NCBI GenBank assembly: GCA_002291875.1
Contig: DBAV01000125.1
Location: 490-29,015 of the forward strand
Direction: 5' to 3'
DNA from: Hyphomonadaceae bacterium UBA1001
GTDB taxonomy: Bacteria > Pseudomonadota > Alphaproteobacteria > Caulobacterales > Aquidulcibacteraceae
DNA: 28,526 nt
Every line of letters starts with the position of its first letter. The first letter of the stretch is position 1. The notes under the pieces were generated by a model that was given only the letters and a program-made list of their open reading frames with translations, did no database searches and was not told the origin of the DNA. Below are positions 11,201 to 19,222 of this stretch, in pieces. A program made the position numbers and the translations under genes.

Positions 11201-11541
11201 GTCCGCGCGTCGCAATTGGCAGCATCATCGGGCTGACCACCTGGGTGATCCTGGTCGACGCCCCGCTCAAGAAGCTAACGCTCCGCCGCCGGGTTCCTTT
11301 TCACCGTGGTGGTTGCGGTGCGAAAGATAACCATGGTGCTGCAGACCATGTTCAAGCGCAGGATTTGATGGGGGGTGGGCACTGCGATGCCTGATGCCGG
11401 AGCCCCAGGCCACACGTTCGAAACGGCTCGCAGCCACGGTGCGCCTATCAACCCGAGCCACAACTTTCAACACTTGCACGTTCGCAACACGGCCGGCGCC
11501 CTCGAGCTTCGGGCCATCCCGATCGACATCCGCGCGTTGGG
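11136..11541 (+). repeat. Direct repeat pair from duplicated prohead protease start
   Basis: Bases 11136-11167 and 11510-11541 are identical over 32 positions, an offset of 374. Similarity extends more weakly upstream to about 11109/11483 and downstream for about 30 bases, with the extra T at 11168 in the first copy. Confidence 0.85.
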
Positions 11542-11725
11542 CGAGGACGCCACCTTTACGGGCTATGCCAGCCGCTTTGGCGAGCAGGACAGCGATGGCG
11601 ACGTGGTGATGCCCGGCGCGTTCCAGGCCTCGATCCAGGCCAGCGGCGCGCGGGGCGTGAAGCTGCTCTGGCAGCAACGTGGCACGCGGCTTGTTGCCAG
11701 ACCGCTCGCGAAAGATCCACCATGA
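11474..11725 (+). pseudogene. HK97-type prohead protease N-terminal fragment, copy B
   Basis: The frame reads RAIPIDIRALGEDATFTGYA, then SRFGEQDSDGDVVMPGAF and GVKLLWQQ, the typical opening of HK97-family (and gene-transfer-agent) prohead proteases: a beta strand, then GYAS.FG..D..GDVV.PGAF, then a K.LWQ(H) motif. Homology stops after about 60 residues, before the catalytic region, and the frame ends at 11725. The full protease is usually around 150-200 residues and lies beside the portal and capsid genes in phages; none of those is present. The start is uncertain: a TTG at 11474 is in frame, and an upstream ATG would add residues with no phage character. It is a relic of a prophage or gene-transfer-agent cluster. 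Confidence 0.75.
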
Positions 11726-11857
11726 ACCAGGAGGGCGCCCACATTGCGGCAGCAGGCCCTGAAGGGCTTTGAATCCGATGGCGTCACCTGTGGCCAGCGA
11801 TGCAGCAACGATTGCTCTGCGGGTACAATGCGGGCGCTTTATCAACCTAGCCCGGTC

Positions 11858-11881
11858 AGCCCCGAAACGCACACAGGGGCT
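11858..11881 (-). terminator. Possible terminator downstream of purL
   Basis: AGCCCC and GGGGCT form a 6-bp stem around a 12-base loop about 50 bases after the purL stop. There is no T run after the stem, so it is only a candidate. Confidence 0.3.
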
Positions 11882-11930
11882 CTGAGGTCAGGATGCCATC
11901 GGCCGCACGCATCACGATTGCCGAGGGTGT

Positions 11931-14150
11931 TCAGGCCGACCCCGTTCCCATCCACGCCGGCATCCATCCTTCGTGTGCGTCGCGCAGGCGCGCCAGCGAA
12001 AGGCGCCCGCCATCGAACTCGATGTCCGCGCCGCCCGCCGAGCCGACCACGATCAACGCAACACCGGCATTGCGTGCATCGGCGACCAGCGCATCCACGC
12101 GCTCGGCCGGTACGGCCAGGACATAGCGGGCCTGATCCTCGCCAAACAGCATCAGATGGACCGGGATGTCGGGCGGCAGCTGCAGCGATGCGCCAAAGCC
12201 GCTGGCAAGGCACATTTCGGCAATGCACGTTCCCAAGCCCCCGTCGGACACATCGTGCGATGCGTTGACGCGGCCGGCACGAACCGCCTGGCGGACGAAG
12301 ACGCCATTGCGTCGTTCGGCCTCGAGATCGACGGGGGGCGGGGCGCCTTCCTCGCGGCCGAGAATCTCGCGCAGATAGAGGCTCGAGCCCATCCAGCCCG
12401 TGGTCTCGCCCACCAGGACCAGCGCGTCACCGGGGCGCATGCCGCCGATTGCGGCAGTGCGCGCGATATCCTCGATCAGGCCGATCGCACCGACCGCCGG
12501 GGTGGGCGGGATCGCGGTGCCGGACGTCTCGTTGTAAAGCGACACATTGCCCGACACGACCGGCATGTCCAGGGCTCGGCACGCCTCGGCCAGACCCTCG
12601 ATGGCGCGGACGATCTGGCCCATGATCTCGGGCCGCTCGGGATTGCCGAAATTCAGATTGTCGGTGACGGCCAGCGGCTCGGCGCCGACCGCATTGAGAT
12701 TGCGCCACGCCTCGGCGATCGCCTGCCGGCCGCCCTCGCGAGGGTCGGCCGCGACATAGCGCGGGGTTACATCGGTGGTCATGGCCAAGGCGCGCCGGCT
12801 GGCGTGCAGGCGCACGATGGCCGCGTCGCCGCCCGGCTCGCCAACCGTATCCCCCATCACCGAGCGGTCATACTGTTCCCAGATCCAGCGCCGCGAGGCG
12901 AGGTCGGGCGAACTCATCAGCGTCAGCAGGGCCAGCCCCGCGTCGGCTGGTGGTGGCACCACGACCGGATCGAAGGGCGGCTGGACGGGCGGCTCGGTCC
13001 AGGGCCGGTCATAGAGGGGGGCCTCGTCCGCCAATGGTCCCAGCGGCAGGTCACAGACCACCTCGCCGCAATGGCGCAGCACGATCCGCCCGGTATCGGT
13101 GGTCCGGCCGATCACGGCGGCATCGAGTCCCCATTTCTCGAAGATCCGCCGAGCGTCGTCCTCGCGGCCGGGGCGCAGCACCATCAGCATGCGTTCCTGG
13201 CTTTCCGACAGCATCATCTCATACGCGCTCATGCCCTGTTCGCGCTGGGGGACATGGTCCATCTCGAGCTCGATCCCCGAGCCGCCCTTCGAGGCCATCT
13301 CGACCGAAGACGAGGTCAGGCCGGCCGCGCCCATGTCCTGGATCGCAAGGATGGAATCGGTCGCCATCAGCTCGAGGCAGGCCTCGATCAGCAGCTTTTC
13401 CAGGAAAGGGTCGCCGACCTGCACGGTGGGGCGCTTGTCTTCGTCGCCGTCCTCGAATTCGGCCGAAGCCATGGTGGCGCCGTGGATGCCGTCGCGTCCG
13501 GTCTTGGCGCCGACATAGACCACCGGATTTCCGGCACCGCGGGCGGCCGAGGTGAAGATGCCGTCTGCGCGCGCGACCCCCACCGCCATGGCGTTGACCA
13601 GGATGTTGCCATTATAGCCGGGGTGGAAATTGGTCTCTCCGCCGACGGTGGGCACGCCGACACAATTGCCATAGCCGCCGATTCCGGCCACCACGCCGGC
13701 CACCAGCTGGCGGGTGCGCGGGTGCGACGGCGCGCCGAACCGCAGCGCGTTCATCAGGGCAATCGGCCGGGCGCCCATGGTGAACACATCGCGCAAGATG
13801 CCACCGACCCCCGTCGCGGCCCCCTGATAGGGCTCGATGAAAGAGGGGTGATTGTGGCTCTCCATCTTGAAGACCGCGACGAGCCCCTCGCCGATGTCGA
13901 CCACACCGGCGTTCTCGCCGGGACCGTGCACTACGCGCGGGCCGGTGGTGGGAAACTTGCGCAGGTGCATCCGCGAGGACTTGTACGAGCAGTGCTCGGA
14001 CCACATCACCGAAAACAGGCCCAGCTCGGTAAAGTTCGGAACACGGCCCAGCCGGCCCACAATACGGTCGAACTCGTCGGCCTTGAGGCCGAATTCAGCG
14101 GCGAGCGCGGGCGTCACGGCCGGCTCGGCATGGGTGCGGGTGTCGGACAT
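11931..14150 (-). CDS. purL: Phosphoribosylformylglycinamidine synthase subunit PurL
   Basis: This 739-residue protein catalyses the ATP-dependent amidation of FGAR to FGAM in purine synthesis, working with PurQ (glutaminase) and PurS. It has the length of the stand-alone PurL type, not the ~1300-residue fused enzyme, so purQ and purS must exist elsewhere. Diagnostic segments include MWSEHCSYKSS (catalytic His near residue 53), ESHNHPSFIEPYQGAATG (about 97-114), GGETNFHPGYNGN, QDMGAAGL, and in the second half TDNLNFGNPE, VSGNVSLYNET and ASHDVSDGGL. ATG 14150 is preceded by AAGGGA at 6 bases spacing; the longer frame upstream adds 19 residues without homology. The dienelactone-hydrolase-like gene lies 53 bases upstream on the same strand. 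Confidence 0.97.
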   Translation of the reverse strand: MSDTRTHAEPAVTPALAAEFGLKADEFDRIVGRLGRVPNFTELGLFSVMWSEHCSYKSSRMHLRKFPTTGPRVVHGPGENAGVVDIGEGLVAVFKMESHNHPSFIEPYQGAATGVGGILRDVFTMGARPIALMNALRFGAPSHPRTRQLVAGVVAGIGGYGNCVGVPTVGGETNFHPGYNGNILVNAMAVGVARADGIFTSAARGAGNPVVYVGAKTGRDGIHGATMASAEFEDGDEDKRPTVQVGDPFLEKLLIEACLELMATDSILAIQDMGAAGLTSSSVEMASKGGSGIELEMDHVPQREQGMSAYEMMLSESQERMLMVLRPGREDDARRIFEKWGLDAAVIGRTTDTGRIVLRHCGEVVCDLPLGPLADEAPLYDRPWTEPPVQPPFDPVVVPPPADAGLALLTLMSSPDLASRRWIWEQYDRSVMGDTVGEPGGDAAIVRLHASRRALAMTTDVTPRYVAADPREGGRQAIAEAWRNLNAVGAEPLAVTDNLNFGNPERPEIMGQIVRAIEGLAEACRALDMPVVSGNVSLYNETSGTAIPPTPAVGAIGLIEDIARTAAIGGMRPGDALVLVGETTGWMGSSLYLREILGREEGAPPPVDLEAERRNGVFVRQAVRAGRVNASHDVSDGGLGTCIAEMCLASGFGASLQLPPDIPVHLMLFGEDQARYVLAVPAERVDALVADARNAGVALIVVGSAGGADIEFDGGRLSLARLRDAHEGWMPAWMGTGSA

Positions 14151-14203
14151 GGCGCGTCCCTTAGCAGCATCGCCGGTGACTTCCAGCGCCCCGGCCGCAC
14201 CGG

Positions 14204-15076
14204 TCACTTCTGGGCCGCCTCGCCGAGCGTGCGGGTGTAAAGGCGCATGGCCGCACGGGCCAGCTCGGGCTCGAAGCGAAAGCGCGGATCATTGGCGGCG
14301 TCGTCGTCGAAGGCATGGGTCGCCGTGGGAAACAGCACCGTGCGCACGCGCGCGCCGCTCTCGCGGGCGCGCTCGGCTGCAAGCATGGGCAGACGCTGTC
14401 CCGAGACGCTGTCGCGCCCGGCCACCAGCATGACCACATCGACCGGGCGATCCCAGCCATTCGACACGGTCATCGAGCCCACGCCGGCCCAGGGGTAGAC
14501 CAGGAATACCTTGTCGAGGCCGGCAAGCGGATCAGGATCCAGTCCCGAAAGGCCCGAGCTGCGTGCACGGTCCTGGCCGGCGGACAGGGCGTCCATGACG
14601 GTCCAGCCGCCATGACTCCACCCTGCCGCCGCCATCCGGCTGGCATCGACCATCCGATTGCGGCGCGCCCAGTGCAGGCTGGCATAAAGATCGCCCGCCC
14701 GTTCGCGTCCGCGCAGGCGCAGCCCGCTGCACACCGTCGAGAGTGCGGCAGCGCGCGTAATGCCCCGCGGTGCGAAACTGTCGACGATGACCGCCATCCA
14801 TCCGGCCTCGACGGCAGCCTGCGCATAGGGCACCTGAAGCCCCTGACGTCCGCCGCAGCCGTGGAACTGGAATACCACGGGAAAGGGGCCTGGACCGTCG
14901 GGCCTGAGGATTTCGAAATGCCGGGCCAGCAGGGCCGCGCGCTCTTCCACGGCGACGGGGGCGGCGCGAAGCGCGCCGCTGGCCACCACTCCGCCCGCGG
15001 CAAAGGCCGCCGCAAGCGTTCTGCGGTCGATCCCGATGCGGGGACCTGGACGATCGGGACGCGGTGGTGGCGACAT
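14204..15076 (-). CDS. Exported dienelactone-hydrolase-like alpha/beta hydrolase
   Basis: A 290-residue alpha/beta hydrolase. The nucleophile is Ser154 in GWSHGG, the acid probably Asp222 in AGRDSVSG, and the base His254 in THAFDD; the HGCGG near residue 72 forms the oxyanion turn. The N-terminus (IDRRTLAAAFAAGGVVASGA, residues 16-35) has a twin arginine and a hydrophobic run and could be a Tat signal. The substrate is not predictable: this fold covers esterases, dienelactone hydrolases and peptidases. ATG 15076 is chosen as the only good start ahead of the signal. The gene is divergent from parA-like 15224, with a CtrA-type box 44 bases ahead of its start. Confidence 0.82.
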   Translation of the reverse strand: MSPPPRPDRPGPRIGIDRRTLAAAFAAGGVVASGALRAAPVAVEERAALLARHFEILRPDGPGPFPVVFQFHGCGGRQGLQVPYAQAAVEAGWMAVIVDSFAPRGITRAAALSTVCSGLRLRGRERAGDLYASLHWARRNRMVDASRMAAAGWSHGGWTVMDALSAGQDRARSSGLSGLDPDPLAGLDKVFLVYPWAGVGSMTVSNGWDRPVDVVMLVAGRDSVSGQRLPMLAAERARESGARVRTVLFPTATHAFDDDAANDPRFRFEPELARAAMRLYTRTLGEAAQK

Positions 15077-15119
15077 GGACAGTGGGGCAGATAGGCTGGA
15101 CCACCCGTCGCCCGCAAGT

Positions 15120-15134
15120 TTAAGAGACCGTTAA
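15120..15134. promoter_or_regulatory. CtrA-type binding box TTAA-N7-TTAA
   Basis: TTAA at 15120-15123 and TTAA at 15131-15134 are separated by exactly seven bases, the full consensus of the alphaproteobacterial cell-cycle regulator CtrA. It lies in the 147-base divergent gap, 44 bases ahead of the hydrolase start and 90 bases ahead of the ParA start. TTAA is very rare here: by eye I found only one other, inside a gene near 6373. That CtrA binds here is inference. Confidence 0.6.
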
Positions 15135-15223
15135 CCGCCGCTGCCCGACAGCGAGGCGGTTGCGCTGGCGCTGCCGGCACGGGCCGCCGGTCCGCACGCA
15201 TCCTTTCCCAGACGGAGCAGGCG

Positions 15224-16126
15224 ATGGCACAGCTGATCTCGATCGTGAACATGAAGGGTGGCGTGGGCAAGTCCACCTCCACGATGATGCTTGCCGAAAC
15301 CCTGGCCGCCCAGCACCAAAAACGCGTGCTGGTGATCGACTTCGACCCGCAGACCAACGTCTCGCTGATGCTTGCCGGCTATGAACGCTGGCTTGAGGCG
15401 CAGGAAAACGAGCGCACCATCGACTTTTACTTCGAGTGGGAGGGCTCGGGCTGGCGCCCGGGCACTTTTCCGGACTTCGTGCTGCGCGACGTGTCGGACG
15501 TCGACAAGGCCCGCACCGTGGATCTGGTCGCCGCCGCGCCCGAACTGCGCTATACCGAACGCGACCTGATTGCCGCGCTGGTGACGCGCGGCTTCTTCCT
15601 GGACGCGATCGAAAAGCGCATCCGCGAGCGCCTGCTGAAGGTCGGCATCCAGACCCTGCGCGACCGCTATGACTATATTCTTGTGGACTGCCCTCCGGGC
15701 ATTTCGATGGCGGCCGAGGCGTCGATCATGGCGTCGGATTTCGTGATCGTGCCGACAATTCCCGATGTCGTGTCACGCATGGGCCTGGCAGCCTTCACCC
15801 GGCGTGCGCTGGCGAACATGCAGGCCTCGGTGGTGTCCCAGCAGATGGCCCAGCGCCTGCTGATCCTGGCGTCCAAGGTCGAGGAGGGCAATTCACTGCA
15901 CGAGGAGTCGCTCGAGACGCTGCAACAGGACGCGCGCGACGGAAAGTGGCGGTGCCTCGAGACGGTGATCCATCAGACGCGCGACATCGGTTTTGCCGCC
16001 CAGCGGCTGGAAGCCGAGGACGGCACGCGGGCGTTCCACCGCAAATACGGAGTCGGGGCGGCGACCGCCTCGGCGCTGGCGGACGAGATCCTGGCGATCA
16101 CCCGCACCCCGGAGCGCGCGCTGTGA
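15224..16126 (+). CDS. ParA/Soj-family ATPase
   Basis: A 300-residue P-loop ATPase of the ParA family. The deviant Walker A KGGVGKST (residues 11-18) has the signature lysine K11 and the phosphate lysine K16. VLVIDFDPQTN (about 35-45) is the second motif, and YILVDCPPG marks Walker B. Members form nucleotide-gated dimers on DNA and position plasmids, chromosomes or protein complexes. The usual ParB partner gene is absent. Instead the gene overlaps by 4 bases (GTGA) with a small SAP-like protein, so that protein is the likely partner. An insert around residues 50-95 (rich in Trp, Glu and Phe) is longer than in minimal ParA proteins. ATG 15224 has GGAG 6 bases upstream. It is probably not the main chromosomal ParA, which normally sits with parB. 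Confidence 0.9.
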   Translation: MAQLISIVNMKGGVGKSTSTMMLAETLAAQHQKRVLVIDFDPQTNVSLMLAGYERWLEAQENERTIDFYFEWEGSGWRPGTFPDFVLRDVSDVDKARTVDLVAAAPELRYTERDLIAALVTRGFFLDAIEKRIRERLLKVGIQTLRDRYDYILVDCPPGISMAAEASIMASDFVIVPTIPDVVSRMGLAAFTRRALANMQASVVSQQMAQRLLILASKVEEGNSLHEESLETLQQDARDGKWRCLETVIHQTRDIGFAAQRLEAEDGTRAFHRKYGVGAATASALADEILAITRTPERAL

Positions 16127-16533
16127 GCCGGATCGATGAACTCACCACGCTGCTGAAGGCGGTCTCGCTGCTGGCCGACCAGAACCCCGATTTTCGCCGC
16201 CAGCTGACCGAGATGCTGGAACGCAAGGGCGAGGCGGCAAAGGGCGGCGAGGCGCCCGAGGATGCGCCTGCGCTAAAGTCGCGCGGCGCGTCCAGGACCA
16301 GTGCGCCGCGCCCGCTGCGGCTGGATGCGCTGCGTGTGCTGCGCGAAGAGGGCGAGGATGCCCTGGCGCGCAAGCTGCGCGGATATTCACTGGCCGAGTT
16401 GCGGGCCTATGTCGCCGAGCGCAATCTGGATGCCGCCGGCAAGACCGACGCCATGGCCAAGCCCGCCTTGATCGCCCACATCATCGTGGCGGTCGACCGC
16501 AAGCACAAGCGCGACCAGAAGCTGTTCGGCTAG
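16123..16533 (+). CDS. Small SAP/HeH-like protein coupled to ParA-type ATPase
   Basis: A 136-residue basic-ended protein. Residues 1-35 form a likely amphipathic helix (LTTLLKAVSLLADQNPDF), 36-65 is a low-complexity linker rich in Ala, Gly, Glu and Ser, and about 86-123 resembles a SAP or Rho-N helix-extension-helix (YSLAELRAYVAERNLDAAGK then KPALIAHI). Such folds often bind DNA or RNA. The tail is strongly basic (DRKHKRDQK). GTG 16123 overlaps the ATPase stop and has GGAG 8 bases upstream. The open frame starting earlier lies inside the ATPase gene and is not used. I infer it acts with the ATPase, perhaps as its DNA-binding adaptor or as the positioned cargo's tether. No named family is claimed. 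Confidence 0.75.
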   Translation: MSRIDELTTLLKAVSLLADQNPDFRRQLTEMLERKGEAAKGGEAPEDAPALKSRGASRTSAPRPLRLDALRVLREEGEDALARKLRGYSLAELRAYVAERNLDAAGKTDAMAKPALIAHIIVAVDRKHKRDQKLFG

Positions 16534-16552
16534 GTCCCCACGCGCGGCGTCA

Positions 16553-18382
16553 TCAGCCCGCCGGCTCGGGGTCTGCCGCGGTTGGTGTGCGCCGCCCGTG
16601 CAGCAGCCACGCCAGGACCGCCAGCACCACCGCGACCATGCCGACCCATACGGTCAGCTCGAACACCCAGGCAAAGCCGAACTGGTCTTCCAGGTCACCG
16701 ATCATCCCGCGAGAGATCGCGCCAAGGATGAAAGCCAGCGAGGACAGCAGTGCGTACTGGACCGCGGCATGGCTCTTGGCGACCATGCTGGAGAGGTAGG
16801 CTATGAACGCGGCGCCGGCATAGCCGCCAGCCAGGTTCTCGGCTGTGATGGCAAACATCAGCCGCGCGATCGGCACCTCGTTTCCATTGATGCCGCCCAG
16901 CGCCAGCATGGAATCGATCCAGGGCGATCCGCGCGCCAGGTCGGCATAGAGCAGGTTGGTGACCGCCGCGATGATTGCGCCGATCACCAGGCTGCGCATG
17001 GTGCCCAGCACCACGATCGAGATTCCGCCCAGCGCGATGCCGGCGATGGTCATGATGACCCCGAATGTCTTGGATGCGTAGGCGATGTCCTCGCCCGAAT
17101 ACCCCAGCTCCTGGATGTAGAAGACGTTGGCCAGCGGTCCCCACACGCTGTCGGTCAGCCGATAGGTCAGCGCGATCGCCAGCACCAGGAGCGCCCCGAT
17201 GCCCAGGCGCTTGAACAGCTCGACCATGGGCAACAGGATTGCCGCATAGAGCCGATCCCGGCTGCGCCCCTCGGCTAGCGTCTGGGCCGATTCCTCGGGG
17301 CCCGTGGGGCGGCTGGAGAGCCAGGCCGCCAGGGCGGCTGGCGCCAGGACCGTGATGACCACGACCCACACCCCCACAGATCGGGTGAACTCGCCGGCCG
17401 TGGGCGCAGTCTCGCCTGCAAACAGCGTCCAGAGGGGGTGCACCACGGCGTCGAACCAGCCGCGGCTGGCCTCGGCTCGGGTCAGAAGGTCGGCCATGAA
17501 CAGCGCGATCAGCGCCCCGCCGATGACCCATCCCGCCAGAACCGGCCACAGCACCGTCTCGCGCACCCGGCGCACCGGCGCGCCTTCCATCAGCGGGCGG
17601 ATGTCGCCGCGCGCGACGATTTCCCTGGGCTCGGGCGCAAGCAGGCTGGCCAGGATGCCCAGGCCCATGACGACCGCCGCCACCACATAGGTCGGCTGCC
17701 AGCCAAGGCCCGCATCCAGCGCCGGGATGCCGACCGAAATGCCGCCCGCCAGCAGCAGCGCGCCGGCACCGCCGGCAAAGCTGGCCGTGCGATAGCCGAA
17801 CTGATAGACCGTCGAGAGCAAATCCACCGGATTGCGCTCATCGGCGATCTCGATCCGCCACGCATCGATCACGATGTCCTGGCTGGCCGAGGCAAATGCC
17901 CCGAGGGTGGCGAACAGCACCAGAAGCCCAAGGCCCGTGGCAGCCAGCAGCACGGGCGTCGGAAGGCCGGCGGCGTTGGCGGCGTCATAGGCGCGGATGA
18001 ATTCGCCAGAGACATAAGGGCCGCTGAGCGCCATGCCGACCAAGGCAAAGGCGATCAGCAGCTGGAACGGGATCAGCCAGCCCCGTCGCAGGCCCAGCTT
18101 GCGGAACGGGGGAAGGGGTTCGGCCCGGCTGAGCGCGGGCGCCCAGAGAAACTTGAAGCTGTAGAACAGGCCGACCCAGGTGATCACGCCGATCGTTGCC
18201 AGGTCCACATTGGCATAGGCCAGCCAGGCCGAAAGCGTGCCCACGATCATCGCGTTGGGCAGGCCGGCGGCAAAGCCCAGACCGAACATCACCCCCGACA
18301 CGCGCCCGCCCAGCGTGCGGATGGCGTTGCGAAGCCCCTGATTGGTCTTGGCCGGCGCGGTGCCAGCGGTGGTTTCCGCCAT
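16553..18382 (-). CDS. ampG: AmpG-type muropeptide permease (MFS)
   Basis: A 609-residue membrane protein of the major facilitator superfamily. The N-terminal part carries AmpG hallmarks: GLGFAAGLPNAMIVGTLSAW, SFKFLWAPALSR, RRGWLIPFQ and ASQDIVIDAWRIE. At least twelve hydrophobic segments can be counted. AmpG brings anhydro-muropeptides from the periplasm into the cytoplasm for cell-wall recycling. It is longer than the ~490-residue E. coli protein, with an added stretch around residues 290-380 (two hydrophobic segments and a charged loop). ATG 18382 has GGGGAG 7 bases upstream; the frame extends to a TTG at 18412 without homology. No ampD, ampR or beta-lactamase of the AmpC pathway lies next to it. 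Confidence 0.85.
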   Translation of the reverse strand: MAETTAGTAPAKTNQGLRNAIRTLGGRVSGVMFGLGFAAGLPNAMIVGTLSAWLAYANVDLATIGVITWVGLFYSFKFLWAPALSRAEPLPPFRKLGLRRGWLIPFQLLIAFALVGMALSGPYVSGEFIRAYDAANAAGLPTPVLLAATGLGLLVLFATLGAFASASQDIVIDAWRIEIADERNPVDLLSTVYQFGYRTASFAGGAGALLLAGGISVGIPALDAGLGWQPTYVVAAVVMGLGILASLLAPEPREIVARGDIRPLMEGAPVRRVRETVLWPVLAGWVIGGALIALFMADLLTRAEASRGWFDAVVHPLWTLFAGETAPTAGEFTRSVGVWVVVITVLAPAALAAWLSSRPTGPEESAQTLAEGRSRDRLYAAILLPMVELFKRLGIGALLVLAIALTYRLTDSVWGPLANVFYIQELGYSGEDIAYASKTFGVIMTIAGIALGGISIVVLGTMRSLVIGAIIAAVTNLLYADLARGSPWIDSMLALGGINGNEVPIARLMFAITAENLAGGYAGAAFIAYLSSMVAKSHAAVQYALLSSLAFILGAISRGMIGDLEDQFGFAWVFELTVWVGMVAVVLAVLAWLLHGRRTPTAADPEPAG

Positions 18383-18500
18383 CGGGCGACTCCCCGTCGT
18401 CTGTCGGTGCAACCGACCATGGCACCCGTGAATGACGGATGAAAGGCCGGTGCGCGGCGACCGACGGCGGGGAGCAGCCCTCGTGCTGGCGACGCTGGAC

Positions 18501-19055
18501 TTACGGCATGATCACGCGGTCGATGACGTGGATCACGCCATTGCTGGCAGCGATGTCGGCCGTGACCACGGTGGCGCCGTCAACCTTGACGCCCTGGCGG
18601 CCGTCGACGTCGACCGTCGAGCCCTGAAGCGTGGTCGGGGTGACGGTCTGACCGGCAAGCTGGGCCGAGGTCATGCGCCCGGGGACGACGTGATAGAGCA
18701 GGATGGCGCGCAGCTGTTCGCGGTTCTCGGGCCGCAGCAGGTTTTCCACCGTTCCGGCCGGCAGCGCCGCGAAGGCGGCGTCGGTGGGCGCAAAGACGGT
18801 GAACGGCCCGGGGCCCTGCAGGGCCTCGACCAGACCGGCCGCCTGCACGGCTGCGACCAGCGTGTTGAACTGGCCGGCGCCCGAGGCGACGGCAACGATG
18901 TCACCCGACGCGTGCGCAGCCGGGGCCGGCTGATCGACCGCGGCCGCGGCGGGGCTGTCGGCCATGGCGGTGTCATCGTCGTGCTTGGTGGCGCAGGCGC
19001 CCAGCGACAGCAGCGAGGCAGCCCCGGCCAGCAGGGCGAAACGGCGAAGGGTCAT
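18501..19055 (-). CDS. Fasciclin-domain lipoprotein
   Basis: A 184-residue protein with a lipoprotein signal: basic MTLRRF, hydrophobic core, and lipobox LGAC with the acylated cysteine at residue 21. A short Ala/Asp/Pro-rich linker leads into a single fasciclin (FAS1) domain, shown by FNTLVAAVQAAGL, GPFTVFAPTDAAFAALP, LLYHVVPG and, at the end, NGVIHVIDRVIMP. FAS1 domains mediate adhesion or protein-protein contact at the cell surface. It should be anchored in the outer or inner membrane facing the periplasm. ATG 19055 has AGGAGA about 8 bases upstream; upstream codons in the open frame are untranslated leader. It lies 118 bases upstream of ampG on the same strand. Confidence 0.92.
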   Translation of the reverse strand: MTLRRFALLAGAASLLSLGACATKHDDDTAMADSPAAAAVDQPAPAAHASGDIVAVASGAGQFNTLVAAVQAAGLVEALQGPGPFTVFAPTDAAFAALPAGTVENLLRPENREQLRAILLYHVVPGRMTSAQLAGQTVTPTTLQGSTVDVDGRQGVKVDGATVVTADIAASNGVIHVIDRVIMP

Positions 19056-19222
19056 GATGGAAGTCTCCTGATGGGTGCCGGGCCACCTTATGGCCCGTGC
19101 ATCGCAACATACGTCGCTACGCGGGGATGGGTTGCCCTCCACTGACAAAAATATTCCGCCTGAGATAGGGAAGCGTGTGCTGCGGGCGCGAACACCCCTT
19201 TCGCCTGCAAGGTCTTTTTGGC

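Larger units (their letters stand above)
10383..11930. other. Gene-poor region with decayed phage sequence
   Basis: No intact gene is supported in these 1.5 kb, which is unusual in a window otherwise almost fully coding. Open frames occur on both strands but lack family motifs, alpha-proteobacterial style protein composition or good ribosome binding sites. What can be recognised is two partial copies of the start of an HK97-type prohead protease gene, about 374 bases apart, and one strong GC hairpin at 10510-10542. Short hydrophobic stretches ahead of each copy (LTVVVNV near 10905 and FTVVVAV near 11300 on the plus strand) look alike, so the duplicated unit may be longer than the protease part. 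The 10543-10900 stretch and 11726-11857 show nothing I recognise. Confidence 0.7.

Noticed and set aside
11973..14240. 755-codon open frame on the plus strand opposite purL
   Set aside because: It mirrors purL, which has full family motifs; long antisense frames are expected in GC-rich genes. No motif or ribosome binding site supports it.
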